DNA of 64,000 bases from Streptomyces filipinensis (lineage in GTDB: Bacteria > Actinomycetota > Actinomycetes > Streptomycetales > Streptomycetaceae). Where the stretch lies: assembly GCF_014649495.1 (NCBI RefSeq), contig NZ_BMTD01000012.1, forward strand, positions 124,001 to 188,000. Direction: 5' to 3'. The first letter of the stretch is position 1. Each line of letters starts with the position of its first letter. Shown piece by piece: positions 26,067 to 35,597 of this stretch. The notes under the pieces are model-generated. The model saw only the letters and a list, made by a program, of their open reading frames with translations. It was not told the DNA's origin and did not search any database. A program made the translations under genes and the position numbers.

Positions 26067-26085
<19 letters not shown>
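25000..26085 (+). CDS. MASE1 domain integral membrane protein
   Basis: 361 residues, about eight membrane segments with the MASE1 signature: GQVTPLWPPSGIAVASLLLRG, FVLVNVSLG-like segment GAFLVNVSLGPS, and WTGDAMGVLVVTPVLL. MASE1 is a membrane sensor usually fused to kinase or GGDEF/EAL domains; here no effector domain follows. The ATG at 25000 has GGAGG nearby. The last 25 or so residues are encoded by the terminator hairpin and the 3' end of tRNA-Pro copy 2 on the opposite strand (stop 26083-26085), so the C-terminus looks like accidental read-through. Probably works with the upstream GAF/PP2C phosphatase (inference). Confidence 0.88.
26015..26046 (-). terminator. terminator of tRNA-Pro copy 2, inside the MASE1 gene
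   Basis: AGGCCGCCTCCTCG (26015-26028), loop TTCA and CGAGAAGACGGCCT (26033-26046) form a 14-bp stem with only two G-U pairs. It begins 21 bp after the tRNA 3' end on the minus strand. Confidence 0.75.
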
Positions 26086-26140
<55 letters not shown>

Positions 26141-26256
26141 ATGCGCTCACTCGCGGTGACCCGCGTGATCGCGCGAACAGCACTTTACCCCACCTGAGGG
26201 GCTGCGCCGAAGAGGGCCGGGCAGGACGTGACGGGCGGCGGGGGACAATCGGCCGT

Positions 26257-26763
26257 ATGACGAGTGCGGGCGCATCGGATGCCAGGGACCGGGACGTGGA
26301 GGGGCGGGCACGCAACGCCCGGCCCCGGGACGGGCTCGGCCGCCCGCTGCCCTACGGCGCGCAGGGCGTCCCCCGGCAGCCGGAAGGGGTCCTGCGGACG
26401 CCTGGGGAGACGGTCGGCGAGGCACAGGAGCTGCTGGACGCGGGCAGGCCGTTCCACGCGCACGAGGTGTTCGAGGACGCCTGGAAGGCGGGCCCGCAGG
26501 AGGAGCGCGCACTGTGGCGCGGCCTGGCACAGCTGGCGGTCGGGCTCACCCACGCGGCCCGCGGCAACGCCGTCGGCGGTGCGCGCCTGCTGCGGCGGGG
26601 CGCCGGGGCACTCGTGGAATGGGAGACGGAACAGGGCGAGGACCGGCCGTACGGGATCGATCTCGCCGCTCTGACCCGGTGGGCGCGCGCGCTGGCGAGG
26701 CGGGTGGAGGGCGGGGGCCGGCCCGTGGACGCGACTGCCGAGGCGCCCCGGCTGCGTTCCTGA
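26257..26763 (+). CDS. DUF309 domain protein
   Basis: 168 residues. AQELLDAGRPFHAHEVFEDAWKAGP is the diagnostic DUF309 helix pair (HxxHExxED/W), followed by LWRGLAQLAVGLTHAARGNAVGGARLLRRG. It forms a small four-helix bundle of unknown biochemical role. The N-terminal 45 residues are disordered and Arg-rich. The ATG at 26257 was chosen; no strong ribosome site is visible. It stands alone before cobF. Confidence 0.88.
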   Translation: MTSAGASDARDRDVEGRARNARPRDGLGRPLPYGAQGVPRQPEGVLRTPGETVGEAQELLDAGRPFHAHEVFEDAWKAGPQEERALWRGLAQLAVGLTHAARGNAVGGARLLRRGAGALVEWETEQGEDRPYGIDLAALTRWARALARRVEGGGRPVDATAEAPRLRS

Positions 26764-26830
26764 CGCGTGCCGTCGCACGGCGTGCGGAGGCGCCGCGCCC
26801 GCTCGCGGCGGCATGCGGCAGACTCGGGGC

Positions 26831-27604
26831 GTGCGAAAGATTCATGTCATCGGTATCGGCGCGGGCGACCCCGAACAGCTGACCCTGCAGGCCGTCAGGG
26901 CGCTGCGGAACACGGACGTGTTCTTCCTGCTCGGCAAGGGTGAGGTGAAGAGCGACCTCACCCGGCTGCGCCGGGACATGCTGGAAGCGCATCTGCCCGA
27001 GGGGTCGTACCGGGTGGTGGAGGCCCGGGACCCGGAGCGGGACCGGGAGGCGGGCGGGTCGGCGTACTCGCCGGCCGTGGAGGACTGGCGCAGCGCCCGC
27101 GCCGGGATCTACGAACGGCTGATCGCCGAGGAGCTGGGCGAGGACGGCACGGGTGCCTTCCTGGTGTGGGGGGATCCGGCGCTCTACGACAGCACGCTCG
27201 GGATTCTGCAGGAGGTGCTGGAGCGCGGCGCGGTCGCGTTCGAGTACGACGTCGTACCCGGCATCAGCAGTGTCTCCGCGCTGGTCGCCCGGCATCGCAC
27301 GGGCCTGAACCGGGTCGCCCGGCCGGTGCAGATCACCACCGGGCGGCGGCTGGCCGAGGGCTTCCCCGAGGGCGTGGACGACGTGGTCGTGATGCTGGAC
27401 GCGCACCAGGCCTTCCAGCGGTACACCGGCGAGGACATGGACATCTACTGGGGCGCGTACATCGGCACCGCGGACGAGATCCTCGTCTCCGGCCCGATCG
27501 CCGAGGCCGGTCCGCGCATCGAGCGGGTGCGGGCCGAGGCGCGCGAGCGCAAGGGCTGGATCATGGACACGTATCTGCTGCGCAGGAACCCCGGGGACGC
27601 CTGA
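26831..27604 (+). CDS. cobF: precorrin-6A synthase (deacetylating)
   Basis: 257 residues. KIHVIGIGAGDPEQLTLQAVRAL is the SAM-binding start of cobalamin-pathway methyltransferases of the CobF kind. GAFLVWGDPALYDSTLGIL and VVPGISSVSALVARH follow as expected. CobF methylates C-1 of precorrin-5 and releases acetate in the aerobic B12 pathway. The GTG at 26831 is used, giving a length close to known CobF. The next gene, convergent, is cobK, which acts on the CobF product. No other cob genes are in the window. Confidence 0.92.
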   Translation: MRKIHVIGIGAGDPEQLTLQAVRALRNTDVFFLLGKGEVKSDLTRLRRDMLEAHLPEGSYRVVEARDPERDREAGGSAYSPAVEDWRSARAGIYERLIAEELGEDGTGAFLVWGDPALYDSTLGILQEVLERGAVAFEYDVVPGISSVSALVARHRTGLNRVARPVQITTGRRLAEGFPEGVDDVVVMLDAHQAFQRYTGEDMDIYWGAYIGTADEILVSGPIAEAGPRIERVRAEARERKGWIMDTYLLRRNPGDA

Positions 27605-27681
27605 CCGCTGCCGCGCGCAGCGGGGCGCCGGGAACCGGGACGGGGTGCCGCGCGCCGTCGGCCGGCTCCGGGGGGCGGCGC

Positions 27682-28428
27682 TCACGCCGGGCCGAGGCCC
27701 AGCCAGTCCAGTACGCCCGCCACGTCCGGCACCGCCGTCACTCCCGGCGGCAGCGGCGGGCGCCGTACGACGACCACGGGCAGGCCGAGTTCCCGCGCGG
27801 CGGTCAGCTTCGCCGCCGTGGCCTCGCCGCCGCTGTCCTTGGTCACCAGCACCTCGATGCGGTGGGTCCGCAGCAGCCGTGTCTCGTCTGCGAGGGTGAA
27901 CGGGCCGCGGGCGAGGACCTGTTCGGTGTCCGGCGGCATGGGCGGCTCGGGCGGGTCGACCGAGCGGACGACGAAGTGCAGGTCCGTCAGATGGGCGAAG
28001 GCCGCGAGGCCCAGGCGTCCGGTGCTGAGGAACACCCGGCGGCCGAGGCCGGGCAGCGCCTCGGCGGCCCCGGCCAGGGACGGGACGTCGTACCAGCGGT
28101 CGCCGGGGGCGGGCCGCCAGCCGGGGCGGCGCAGCACCGCCGCCGGCACTCCGGTGACCGCCGCCGCGTGGGCCGCGTGGGCGGTGATGGCCTCGGCGAA
28201 GGGGTGGGTGGCGTCGACCAGGGCGCCCACGTGGTGCGTGCGCAGCCAGTCGGCCAGGCCCTGGGCGCCGCCGAAGCCGCCGATCCGTACCTCACCGGCC
28301 GGTGTCGCGGGCCGCGTGACGCGGCCGGCCAGCGACGTGGTGACCCGGACGCCGGGCCGGGCGGCGAGGTCCGTGGCGAGTCGGCGGGCCTCGGTGGTGC
28401 CGCCGAGGATCAGGACGTGCGCGGGCAT
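27682..28428 (-). CDS. cobK: precorrin-6A reductase
   Basis: 248 residues. HVLILGGTTEARRLATDLA is the N-terminal motif, followed by VDATHPFAEAITAHAAHAA (the conserved 'DATHPFA') and VTKDSGGEATAAKLTAARELGLPVVVVRRP near the end. CobK reduces precorrin-6A to 6B with NADPH, the step after CobF and CobM. The ATG at 28428 was chosen; the frame is open beyond but covers the HAD gene promoter. It is convergent to cobF, with 77 bp between stops, and divergent from the HAD phosphatase with 61 bp between starts. Confidence 0.93.
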   Translation of the reverse strand: MPAHVLILGGTTEARRLATDLAARPGVRVTTSLAGRVTRPATPAGEVRIGGFGGAQGLADWLRTHHVGALVDATHPFAEAITAHAAHAAAVTGVPAAVLRRPGWRPAPGDRWYDVPSLAGAAEALPGLGRRVFLSTGRLGLAAFAHLTDLHFVVRSVDPPEPPMPPDTEQVLARGPFTLADETRLLRTHRIEVLVTKDSGGEATAAKLTAARELGLPVVVVRRPPLPPGVTAVPDVAGVLDWLGLGPA

Positions 28429-28489
28429 AGGGGTGAGGGTACGAGGTCGTACCGGCCGGTCCGCGGTCCGGGTCGCTACGGTCTCGGTC

Positions 28490-29278
28490 ATGGAGGTCAT
28501 CGATTCCGTGCGCGCCGTGCTGATCGACATCGACGGTGTCCTCACCGTCTCCTGGAAGCCGTTGCCGGGTGCGGTGGAGGCGCTGCGGAGGATCCGCGGG
28601 GCCGGACTCGGCGTGGCGCTGGTGACGAACACGACGTCCCGGACCCGGGCGTCCATCGCCGGGACACTGTCGGCGGCCGGGTTCGAGGTGGGCCCCCGGG
28701 ACGTCCTCACCGCGCCGTCGGTCACCGCCGCCCACCTGGCCGAGCACTGCCCGGGCGCCCGTTGCGCGCTGCTGAACAGCGGGGACATCGCGGAGGACCT
28801 CGGTGATGTCACGCTCGTGGACGACGATCCCGACGTGGTCGTCCTCGGGGGTGCCGGGCCGGAGTTCGACTACGCGGCGCTCAACCGGGCCTTCGGGCAC
28901 CTCCAGCGCGGTGCCCGGCTGATCGCCATGCACCGCAACCTGTACTGGCGGACCGAGTCCGGGCTGCAGCTGGACTCGGGGGCCTTTCTGCTCGGTCTGG
29001 AGCGGGCGGCCCGGGTCGAGGCCGAGGTCACGGGCAAGCCGTCCCGGGCGTTCTTCGAGGCGGCGCTGGCCCGGCTGGGGGCCGGCGCCGGGCAGGCGCT
29101 GATGGTGGGCGACGATGTGGAGTCGGACGTGCTCGCGGCCCAACGGGCCGGGCTGACCGGGGTGCTGGTGCGGACGGGGAAGTTCCAGCAGGAGACGCTG
29201 GAGGGGGCGAGCGGCGCCCCCGACCATGTCCTGGACTCCTTCGCCGACCTGCCGGCGCTGCTGGGGCTAGCGGAGTAG
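28490..29278 (+). CDS. HAD-IIA family phosphatase (NagD-like)
   Basis: 262 residues. HAD motifs: I DIDGVLTVSWKPLPGA, II VTNTTSRTR, III/IV GDDVESDVLAAQRAG, with Lys in GKPSRAFF. Motif I is DxDG with Val next, as in the HAD-SF-IIA group that dephosphorylates small sugar or aromatic phosphates. Start ATG at 28490. Its end overlaps the convergent TauE/SafE gene by 12 bp. Confidence 0.9.
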   Translation: MEVIDSVRAVLIDIDGVLTVSWKPLPGAVEALRRIRGAGLGVALVTNTTSRTRASIAGTLSAAGFEVGPRDVLTAPSVTAAHLAEHCPGARCALLNSGDIAEDLGDVTLVDDDPDVVVLGGAGPEFDYAALNRAFGHLQRGARLIAMHRNLYWRTESGLQLDSGAFLLGLERAARVEAEVTGKPSRAFFEAALARLGAGAGQALMVGDDVESDVLAAQRAGLTGVLVRTGKFQQETLEGASGAPDHVLDSFADLPALLGLAE

Positions 29279-30046
29279 CAGCTGGGCTCCGCCCACGATC
29301 GTCGCCGCGATCACGAGTTGTTCGAAGAGTCGCTGGTTGATCCTGTTCACAGCCCACGTGCCGAACAGCGCGCCGGGCACGACGAACACCGCGAGTGCGG
29401 CGTCAAGGAGCAGCGAACGGCCGTCGATCAGGCCGAGGCCCGCGCTGAACGGCAGCTTGGAGACGTTCACGATGAGGAAGAAGAAGGCCGACGTGCCGAG
29501 GAAGCCGAGCTTCCGGAAGCCCGCGGACAACAGGTACAGGGACATCACCGGGCCGCCCGCGTTGGCGACCATCGTGGTGAACCCGCCGAGCACGCCGTAC
29601 GAACGGGCCTTGGCGCGGCCCGCCCGGGTGGTCACCGGGTCCGGTGCCTCCGCCCTCCCGCTGTTCTCCCGGCGCCGCCGCCACAGGGTGACGCCGGCCA
29701 TCAGCAGCAGGATCGCGCCGATCGAGGTCCGTACGATCCCGTCGTCGGCCCACATCAGGAACAGCGTGCCGGCCACCACGCCGGCCGCGACGGCCGGGAA
29801 CAGCCGCCACAGGGTGGGCCAGTGGGCGTGCCGCCGGTAGGTGAGGACGGCGAGCACGTCGCCGGCGATCAGGACGGGCAGCAGCACGCCGGTGGACGCG
29901 CGGGTCGGCAGGACCGCCGCGAAGACCGCGAGGCTCACCGTGTTGGCACCGCTCACCGCGGTCTTGGAGAAGCCGACGAGCAGGGCCGCGAAGGCGAGCG
30001 CGGCGAACCCCCAGCCGGATATGTGCCAGAGCGTCATCGTGTTCAT
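29267..30046 (-). CDS. TauE/SafE family sulfite/sulfonate exporter-like membrane protein
   Basis: 259 residues with seven to eight hydrophobic segments in two halves. Motifs LLVGFSKTAVSGANTVSLAVFAAVLPTRASTGVLLPVLIAGD and GGFTTMVANAGGPVMSLYLLSAGF are the paired repeats of the TauE/SafE (TSUP) family. Family members export sulfite, sulfoacetate or organic acids. Start chosen at ATG 30046 (MNTMTLW); an ATG 27 bp upstream is also in frame. Substrate unknown. Confidence 0.88.
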   Translation of the reverse strand: MNTMTLWHISGWGFAALAFAALLVGFSKTAVSGANTVSLAVFAAVLPTRASTGVLLPVLIAGDVLAVLTYRRHAHWPTLWRLFPAVAAGVVAGTLFLMWADDGIVRTSIGAILLLMAGVTLWRRRRENSGRAEAPDPVTTRAGRAKARSYGVLGGFTTMVANAGGPVMSLYLLSAGFRKLGFLGTSAFFFLIVNVSKLPFSAGLGLIDGRSLLLDAALAVFVVPGALFGTWAVNRINQRLFEQLVIAATIVGGAQLLLR

Positions 30047-30158
30047 GCGGGGACCGATGTTATGTCCGGACAACCCTCCGGGGTAAGGACCGTCTCGCCA
30101 GGTGATCCCGCCGCCCGCTCCGGCCGGACGGCGCGGTCCGCGCGGTGCGCCCGGTCCG

Positions 30159-31673
30159 TCAGGGCCGGTCCGCGTACCGCGCCCGCAGTTCCCGCTTGAG
30201 CACCTTCATGCTGGGTCCGAGCGGCATCGCGTCCGTGAACTCCACGCGCCGCGGGTACTTGTGCCGGCCGAGGTGCTCCCTGGACCACGCGGTGATCGCG
30301 GCGGCGTCGGGCGCGGTGCCCGGCGCCGGCACGACGACGGCGCAGACCTCCTCGCCGTGCAGTTCGTCGGGCAGGCCGATGACCGCGACCTGGGCGACGC
30401 CCGGGTGGCGCACCAGGACCTCCTCGACCTCCCTCGGGTACACGTTGTACCCGCCGCGGATGATGACGTCCTTCTTGCGGTCGACGATCCGCAGGAAGCC
30501 GTCCTCGTCCTTGGTGCCGAGGTCGCCGGTGCGGAACCAGCCGTCGACGAGGGCCTCGGCGGTGGCCTCGGGGCGGCCGAGGTAGCCGGAGAAGACGTTG
30601 TGGCCGCGGATGACGACCTCGCCCAGCTCACCGGGCGGCAGCAGTTCGACGCGGCTCTCCACCTCGGCGCGGGCGATCTCCACGTCGACGCCCCACAGCG
30701 GGTGGCCGATGGTGCCGGCCCTGGTGCCGAAGACGGGCTGGTTGACGGTGGCCGTCGGCGAGGTCTCCGACAGCCCGTACCCCTCGTGGACCCGCGCCCC
30801 GAAGGCGGCCTCGAACCGCTCCAGTACGGCGACGGGCAGCGAGGCGCCGCCGGAGACGCACACCCGCAGTTCCGGGAGCGCCTCGGCGTCCTGGGCCGCC
30901 GCCGCGAGGGCGACGAACATGGTCGGCACGCCGTGGAACGTGTTCACGCCCTCCTTCACCATCAGCTCGATGGCGCGGGCCGCGTCGAAGCGGGGCAGCA
31001 GCACGAGCGTGGCGCCCGCCCGCCAGGTGGAGTTGAGCGACACCGTCTGGCCGAACGCGTGGAACAGCGGCAGCGCGCCGAGGGCGATGTCGTCGGCGCG
31101 GATGTCGTTGGTGTCGAAGGCGTGGACGGTCGCGTTCATCACGATGTTGAAGTGGCTGAGCACGGCGCCCTTCGGCACACCGGTCGTACCGCTCGTGTAG
31201 AAGATCACCGCCGGGTCGTCGACGGCGCGCGTGACGTACGACGGCAGCGGCTCGGCGTCGGCCGCGAGCTGGTCGAACTCCTCGCCCAGGGTCACGGTGC
31301 GCACGCCCAGGGCGTCGGCGGCGGCCCGTCCGGTCCCGCCCTTGGTGGGGTGGACGAGCAGCAGGCTCGCCCCGCTGTCCTGGAGCACGTGCCCGACCTC
31401 ACCGGCCGACAGCAGCAGATGCACGGGTACGACGACTCCGCCCGCCGCGGCGATGGCGTAGTAGGCGACCGGGAACTCGGCGGTGTTGGGAGCCATGAGG
31501 GCGACCCGGTCCCCGGGCCGTACGCCGAGACCGGCGAGCGCACCCGCCTGGGCCAGTGCCCTGTGCCACACCTCGGCGAAGGTGAGCCGCAGGTCGCCCT
31601 CGACCAGTGCGGTCGTGTCGGGGCGACGCCGGGCGTTCTCGGCGAGGATGGCGGCGACGGACAGGGTTGCCAT
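30159..31673 (-). CDS. long-chain fatty acid--CoA ligase family protein
   Basis: 504 residues. AMP-binding enzyme motifs in order: YTSGTTGVPKG (P-loop), GYGLSETSPTA, GWFRTGDLG, RKKDVIIRGGYNVYPREVEEVL and the C-terminal Lys in SMKVLKREL. It activates a carboxylic acid as an acyl adenylate and transfers it to CoA. Start ATG at 31673 with GGAGC upstream. Lies 73 bp after the thiolase on the same strand, so probably one operon for acyl-CoA metabolism, under the palindrome at 32999-33015. Confidence 0.94.
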   Translation of the reverse strand: MATLSVAAILAENARRRPDTTALVEGDLRLTFAEVWHRALAQAGALAGLGVRPGDRVALMAPNTAEFPVAYYAIAAAGGVVVPVHLLLSAGEVGHVLQDSGASLLLVHPTKGGTGRAAADALGVRTVTLGEEFDQLAADAEPLPSYVTRAVDDPAVIFYTSGTTGVPKGAVLSHFNIVMNATVHAFDTNDIRADDIALGALPLFHAFGQTVSLNSTWRAGATLVLLPRFDAARAIELMVKEGVNTFHGVPTMFVALAAAAQDAEALPELRVCVSGGASLPVAVLERFEAAFGARVHEGYGLSETSPTATVNQPVFGTRAGTIGHPLWGVDVEIARAEVESRVELLPPGELGEVVIRGHNVFSGYLGRPEATAEALVDGWFRTGDLGTKDEDGFLRIVDRKKDVIIRGGYNVYPREVEEVLVRHPGVAQVAVIGLPDELHGEEVCAVVVPAPGTAPDAAAITAWSREHLGRHKYPRRVEFTDAMPLGPSMKVLKRELRARYADRP

Positions 31674-31746
31674 GGGGTGCTGCTCCGTTCCTTGCTGCGG
31701 CTCGTGCCGGCGGCTCCCCGTGCGGGGAACCGCCGTCGAAGACGTC

Positions 31747-32934
<1,188 letters not shown>

Positions 32935-32958
32935 GGCTTCGACTCCTGACCTACGACC

Positions 32959-33027
32959 GATCCACGGCACTGTGGATCAGCGGACCACGGGGACACTTAA
33001 TTAGCACTGCTAGTTTTGGACTATAGA
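32959..33027. promoter_or_regulatory. regulatory region between thiolase and hydrolase genes
   Basis: AAnTAGCA-C-TGCTAnTT (32999-33015) is a 17-bp inverted repeat, a size typical of TetR-type operators near acyl-CoA genes. A second repeat, GATCCAC-N6-GTGGATC (32959-32978), lies in the thiolase leader. On the plus strand AATTAG (32999-33004) and TATAGA (33022-33027) are 17 bp apart and may be the hydrolase promoter, so the operator covers its -35. No TetR gene is adjacent. Confidence 0.5.
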
Positions 33028-33096
33028 CCTCCGACCGGCCCGCTGGGAAGATCCCCCCGGACCTTCAGCGAGTCGACGCAGCAGAGCGGAGAAGAG

Positions 33097-33906
33097 ATGC
33101 CCCGCGTCCGCGAGCACACCCTCGACGGCACCCACGGCCTGGTCGCCGTGCGCGAGTGGCCGCACCCGGCCCCGAGGTACCTGGCCGTGCTCGTGCACGG
33201 ATACGGCGAACACGCCGGCCGGTACGACGAGCTGGCCGCCGCCCTCACCGGGCACGGGGCGGCCGTGTTCGGCCCCGATCACGTCGGCCACGGCAGGTCG
33301 GCCGGGGAGCGGGTGCTGATCGAGGACTTCGAGGACGTGGTCACCGATGTGCACGGCGCGGCCGAGCTGGCCGAGTCCGCACACCCCGGCCTGCCGCTCG
33401 CCCTGATCGGCCACTCCATGGGCGGCCTGATCTCCGCCCGCTACGCCCAGCGGTACGGCGCCGAACTGAGCGCGCTGGTCCTTTCCGGGCCGGTGATCGG
33501 CGCCTGGGAGCTGCCGGGGCGGCTGCTGGCCCTCCCGGAGATCCCGGACACCCCGGTCAGCCCCTCGGCGCTCTCCCGCGACCCGGCCGTCGGCGCCGCC
33601 TACGCGGCCGATCCGCTGGTGTGGCACGGGCCGATGAAACGGCCGACCCTGCAGGCGTTCACCCGGACCCTGGAGGCCGTCGACCGGGGCGGCGACGTGG
33701 GCGAGCTGCCGCTGCTGTGGCTGCACGGCGACGACGACCGGCTGGTGCCGCTGCCCGGTAGCCGGAGCGGAGTGCGACGGCTCGCCGGCGGCCGGCTGAC
33801 CGAGCGGATCTTCGCCGGGGCCCGGCACGAGGTGTTCCACGAGATCGGCAAGAAGGAGGCCTTCGCGGAGGTGATCCGCTTCCTGGACCGGGCACTGCCC
33901 CGCTGA
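33097..33906 (+). CDS. alpha/beta hydrolase (monoacylglycerol lipase-like)
   Basis: 269 residues. LVHGYGEHAGRYDELAAAL with HGxGEHxxRY is the hallmark of the monoacylglycerol lipase/lysophospholipase group. Nucleophile Ser107 in GHSMGG; later WLHGDDDRLVP (acid region) and ARHEVFHEIGK (catalytic His). No signal peptide. The ATG at 33097 follows GGAGAAGAG. Divergent from the thiolase-ligase pair; the lipid link supports release of fatty acids for activation next door (inference). Confidence 0.92.
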   Translation: MPRVREHTLDGTHGLVAVREWPHPAPRYLAVLVHGYGEHAGRYDELAAALTGHGAAVFGPDHVGHGRSAGERVLIEDFEDVVTDVHGAAELAESAHPGLPLALIGHSMGGLISARYAQRYGAELSALVLSGPVIGAWELPGRLLALPEIPDTPVSPSALSRDPAVGAAYAADPLVWHGPMKRPTLQAFTRTLEAVDRGGDVGELPLLWLHGDDDRLVPLPGSRSGVRRLAGGRLTERIFAGARHEVFHEIGKKEAFAEVIRFLDRALPR

Positions 33907-33948
33907 GCAGGCCTGTTTTGCCCCACTTGGCGGTGGGCACCCGCCCCT

Positions 33949-33982
33949 TCGGACAGAGACGACGATCGGACAGAGACGACGA
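33949..33982 (+). repeat. 17-bp tandem duplication before the Dps gene
   Basis: TCGGACAGAGACGACGA occurs twice head to tail (33949-33965 and 33966-33982), directly before the Dps ribosome site. It may be a recent slip or a doubled regulatory element. Confidence 0.85.
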
Positions 33983-33999
33983 AAGGGGACGGACACGCC

Positions 34000-34491
34000 A
34001 TGACCGTGGTGAAGAGCACGCTGCCGGAGGAGGCGCTCGGTGTCACCGGGAACGCTCTGCAGGACACCCTGGTGGATCTGCTCGGGCTGTCGCTGACCGC
34101 GAAGCAGGCGCACTGGAACGTCGTGGGGCCGCGGTTCCGGTCGATCCACCTCCAGCTCGACGAGGTGGTCGCGGCGGCGCGCGCCCACTCCGACACGGTC
34201 GCCGAACGCGCCGCCGCGCTGGGCGTGCCCCCGGACGGCCGGCCCGAGACCGTCGCCGCGACCTTCGCCCTGCCCGGCACCAAGGCCGGCTGGCTGCGCG
34301 ACACCGAGGTGGTGGAACTGATGGTGTCCTCGCTCGAAGCGGCCATCGGCCGGCTGCGCGAACGCGTCGCGGCGACCGAGAAGCCCGACCCGGTCACCCA
34401 GGACCTGCTCATCTCCGTCACGGCCGACCTGGAGAAACAGCGCTGGATGTTCGAGGCCGAGAACCAGCCGCGCGAGAACGCGTCCAGCTAG
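34000..34491 (+). CDS. Dps family ferritin-like protein
   Basis: 163 residues, a four-helix bundle. TAKQAHWNVVGPRFRSIHLQLDEVV is the Dps signature containing ferroxidase ligands His38, His50 and Asp54. Dps dodecamers store iron, consume peroxide and may coat DNA. The start ATG follows AAAGGGG, after a 17-bp tandem repeat. It is followed by DUF3140 and an endonuclease III-like gene in the same direction, which suggests a small stress or DNA-protection group. Confidence 0.95.
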   Translation: MTVVKSTLPEEALGVTGNALQDTLVDLLGLSLTAKQAHWNVVGPRFRSIHLQLDEVVAAARAHSDTVAERAAALGVPPDGRPETVAATFALPGTKAGWLRDTEVVELMVSSLEAAIGRLRERVAATEKPDPVTQDLLISVTADLEKQRWMFEAENQPRENASS

Positions 34492-34521
34492 CACGAGACC
34501 CCGCACGGAAGGGGAAGAACC

Positions 34522-34863
34522 ATGGCCGACGCCCTCGAACTCCACGCGCTGTGGGAGGACTTCCACCGCGTGGTCAACATGACCTCCGCGGAGCTCGCGG
34601 CCTGGCTGCGGGTGCGCGACGCCGACGAGGAGACGGAGCCCCTGCCCGAGGCGGCGGGCACGCCGACCGGGCAGCACGTCCTCGCCATCCTCCAGAAACG
34701 CCGTACCGACCTCACCGACGACGACATCCGTGTGATGTACGAGGTCGTCGACACGGTCGGGGACCTGGTGGACATGGAGAACGAGCCGGAGCCGGAGACG
34801 GCAGCGGACGACGCACGCCGCCACCGGCTGATGACCCTCGGCCACGACCCGCTCAAGCCGTAG
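34522..34863 (+). CDS. DUF3140 family protein
   Basis: 113 residues. LWEDFHRVVNMTSAELAAWL, then GQHVLAILQKRRTDLTDDDIRVMYEVVDTVGDLVDME: the pattern of DUF3140, a small helical actinobacterial family that may bind DNA. GGAAGGGGAAG precedes the ATG. It begins 30 bp after the Dps gene and is probably co-transcribed. No enzymatic motif. Confidence 0.85.
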   Translation: MADALELHALWEDFHRVVNMTSAELAAWLRVRDADEETEPLPEAAGTPTGQHVLAILQKRRTDLTDDDIRVMYEVVDTVGDLVDMENEPEPETAADDARRHRLMTLGHDPLKP

Positions 34864-34879
34864 ACCGGGGGGCCTGGTC

Positions 34880-35527
34880 ATGAACCGGGAGGAACGGGTA
34901 CTGCGCGCGCTGCTGTCGGCGTACGGACAGACGTACGCCGAGGAGGCGGGCATCACGCTGAAGGACACCCCGCAGCCGCTGTACCGGCTGCTCGTGCTGG
35001 CCCTGCTGCTCAGCGCCCGGATCCGGGCCTCGGTCGCGGTGGCCGCCGCACAGGCCCTGCACGAGGACCGCCTGGACAGCCCGCGCCGGATGGCCGACGC
35101 CGGCTGGCAGCAGCGGGTGGACGCGCTCGGCCGCGGCGGCTACCGGCGCTACGACGAGCGCATCGCCACCCAGCTCGGCGACGGGGCCGAACTGTTGCTG
35201 GAGCGCTGGGCCGGGGATCTGCGCCGGCTGCACGAGGAGGCGCACGGCGACGCCGGCGCACTCAGGCGGCTGCTCCAGGAGGAACCCGGCATCGGCCCGG
35301 CCGGCGCCGACATCTTCCTGCGCGAGGCACAGCACGTGTGGCCCGAACTCGCGCCCTACCTCGACGGCAAGGCGCTCGACGGAGCGCGGCGGCTCGGGCT
35401 GCCCGAGGACCCCGAGAAGCTGACACGGCTGGCCGGGGACGTCGAACCCGCCGCCCTGGCCGCCGCGTTGGTGCGCGCCGCACTCGACAAGGAGGTGGCC
35501 GAAGACTGTCTCCGCCGCGCCGGATGA
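34880..35527 (+). CDS. endonuclease III-like HhH-GPD protein
   Basis: 215 residues. Overall order matches Nth-type glycosylases: LLVLALLLSARIRASVAVAAAQAL, then a helix-hairpin-helix GIGPAGADIFLREAQ and LDGKALDGARRLGL, in which the Asp of the GPD motif is kept. The lysine expected in the hairpin (GVGxKTA in Nth) is Ala here, and there is no C-terminal iron-sulfur Cys loop. It may therefore be a monofunctional base glycosylase or a non-catalytic DNA binder. Starts 16 bp after DUF3140. Confidence 0.8.
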   Translation: MNREERVLRALLSAYGQTYAEEAGITLKDTPQPLYRLLVLALLLSARIRASVAVAAAQALHEDRLDSPRRMADAGWQQRVDALGRGGYRRYDERIATQLGDGAELLLERWAGDLRRLHEEAHGDAGALRRLLQEEPGIGPAGADIFLREAQHVWPELAPYLDGKALDGARRLGLPEDPEKLTRLAGDVEPAALAAALVRAALDKEVAEDCLRRAG

Positions 35528-35597
35528 CCGTGCCGGACCGCTGCTCGCGTCGCAGCGGCGCGAGCTGGACGTCGTCCGGCCGGTGACCCCCGGGCCG

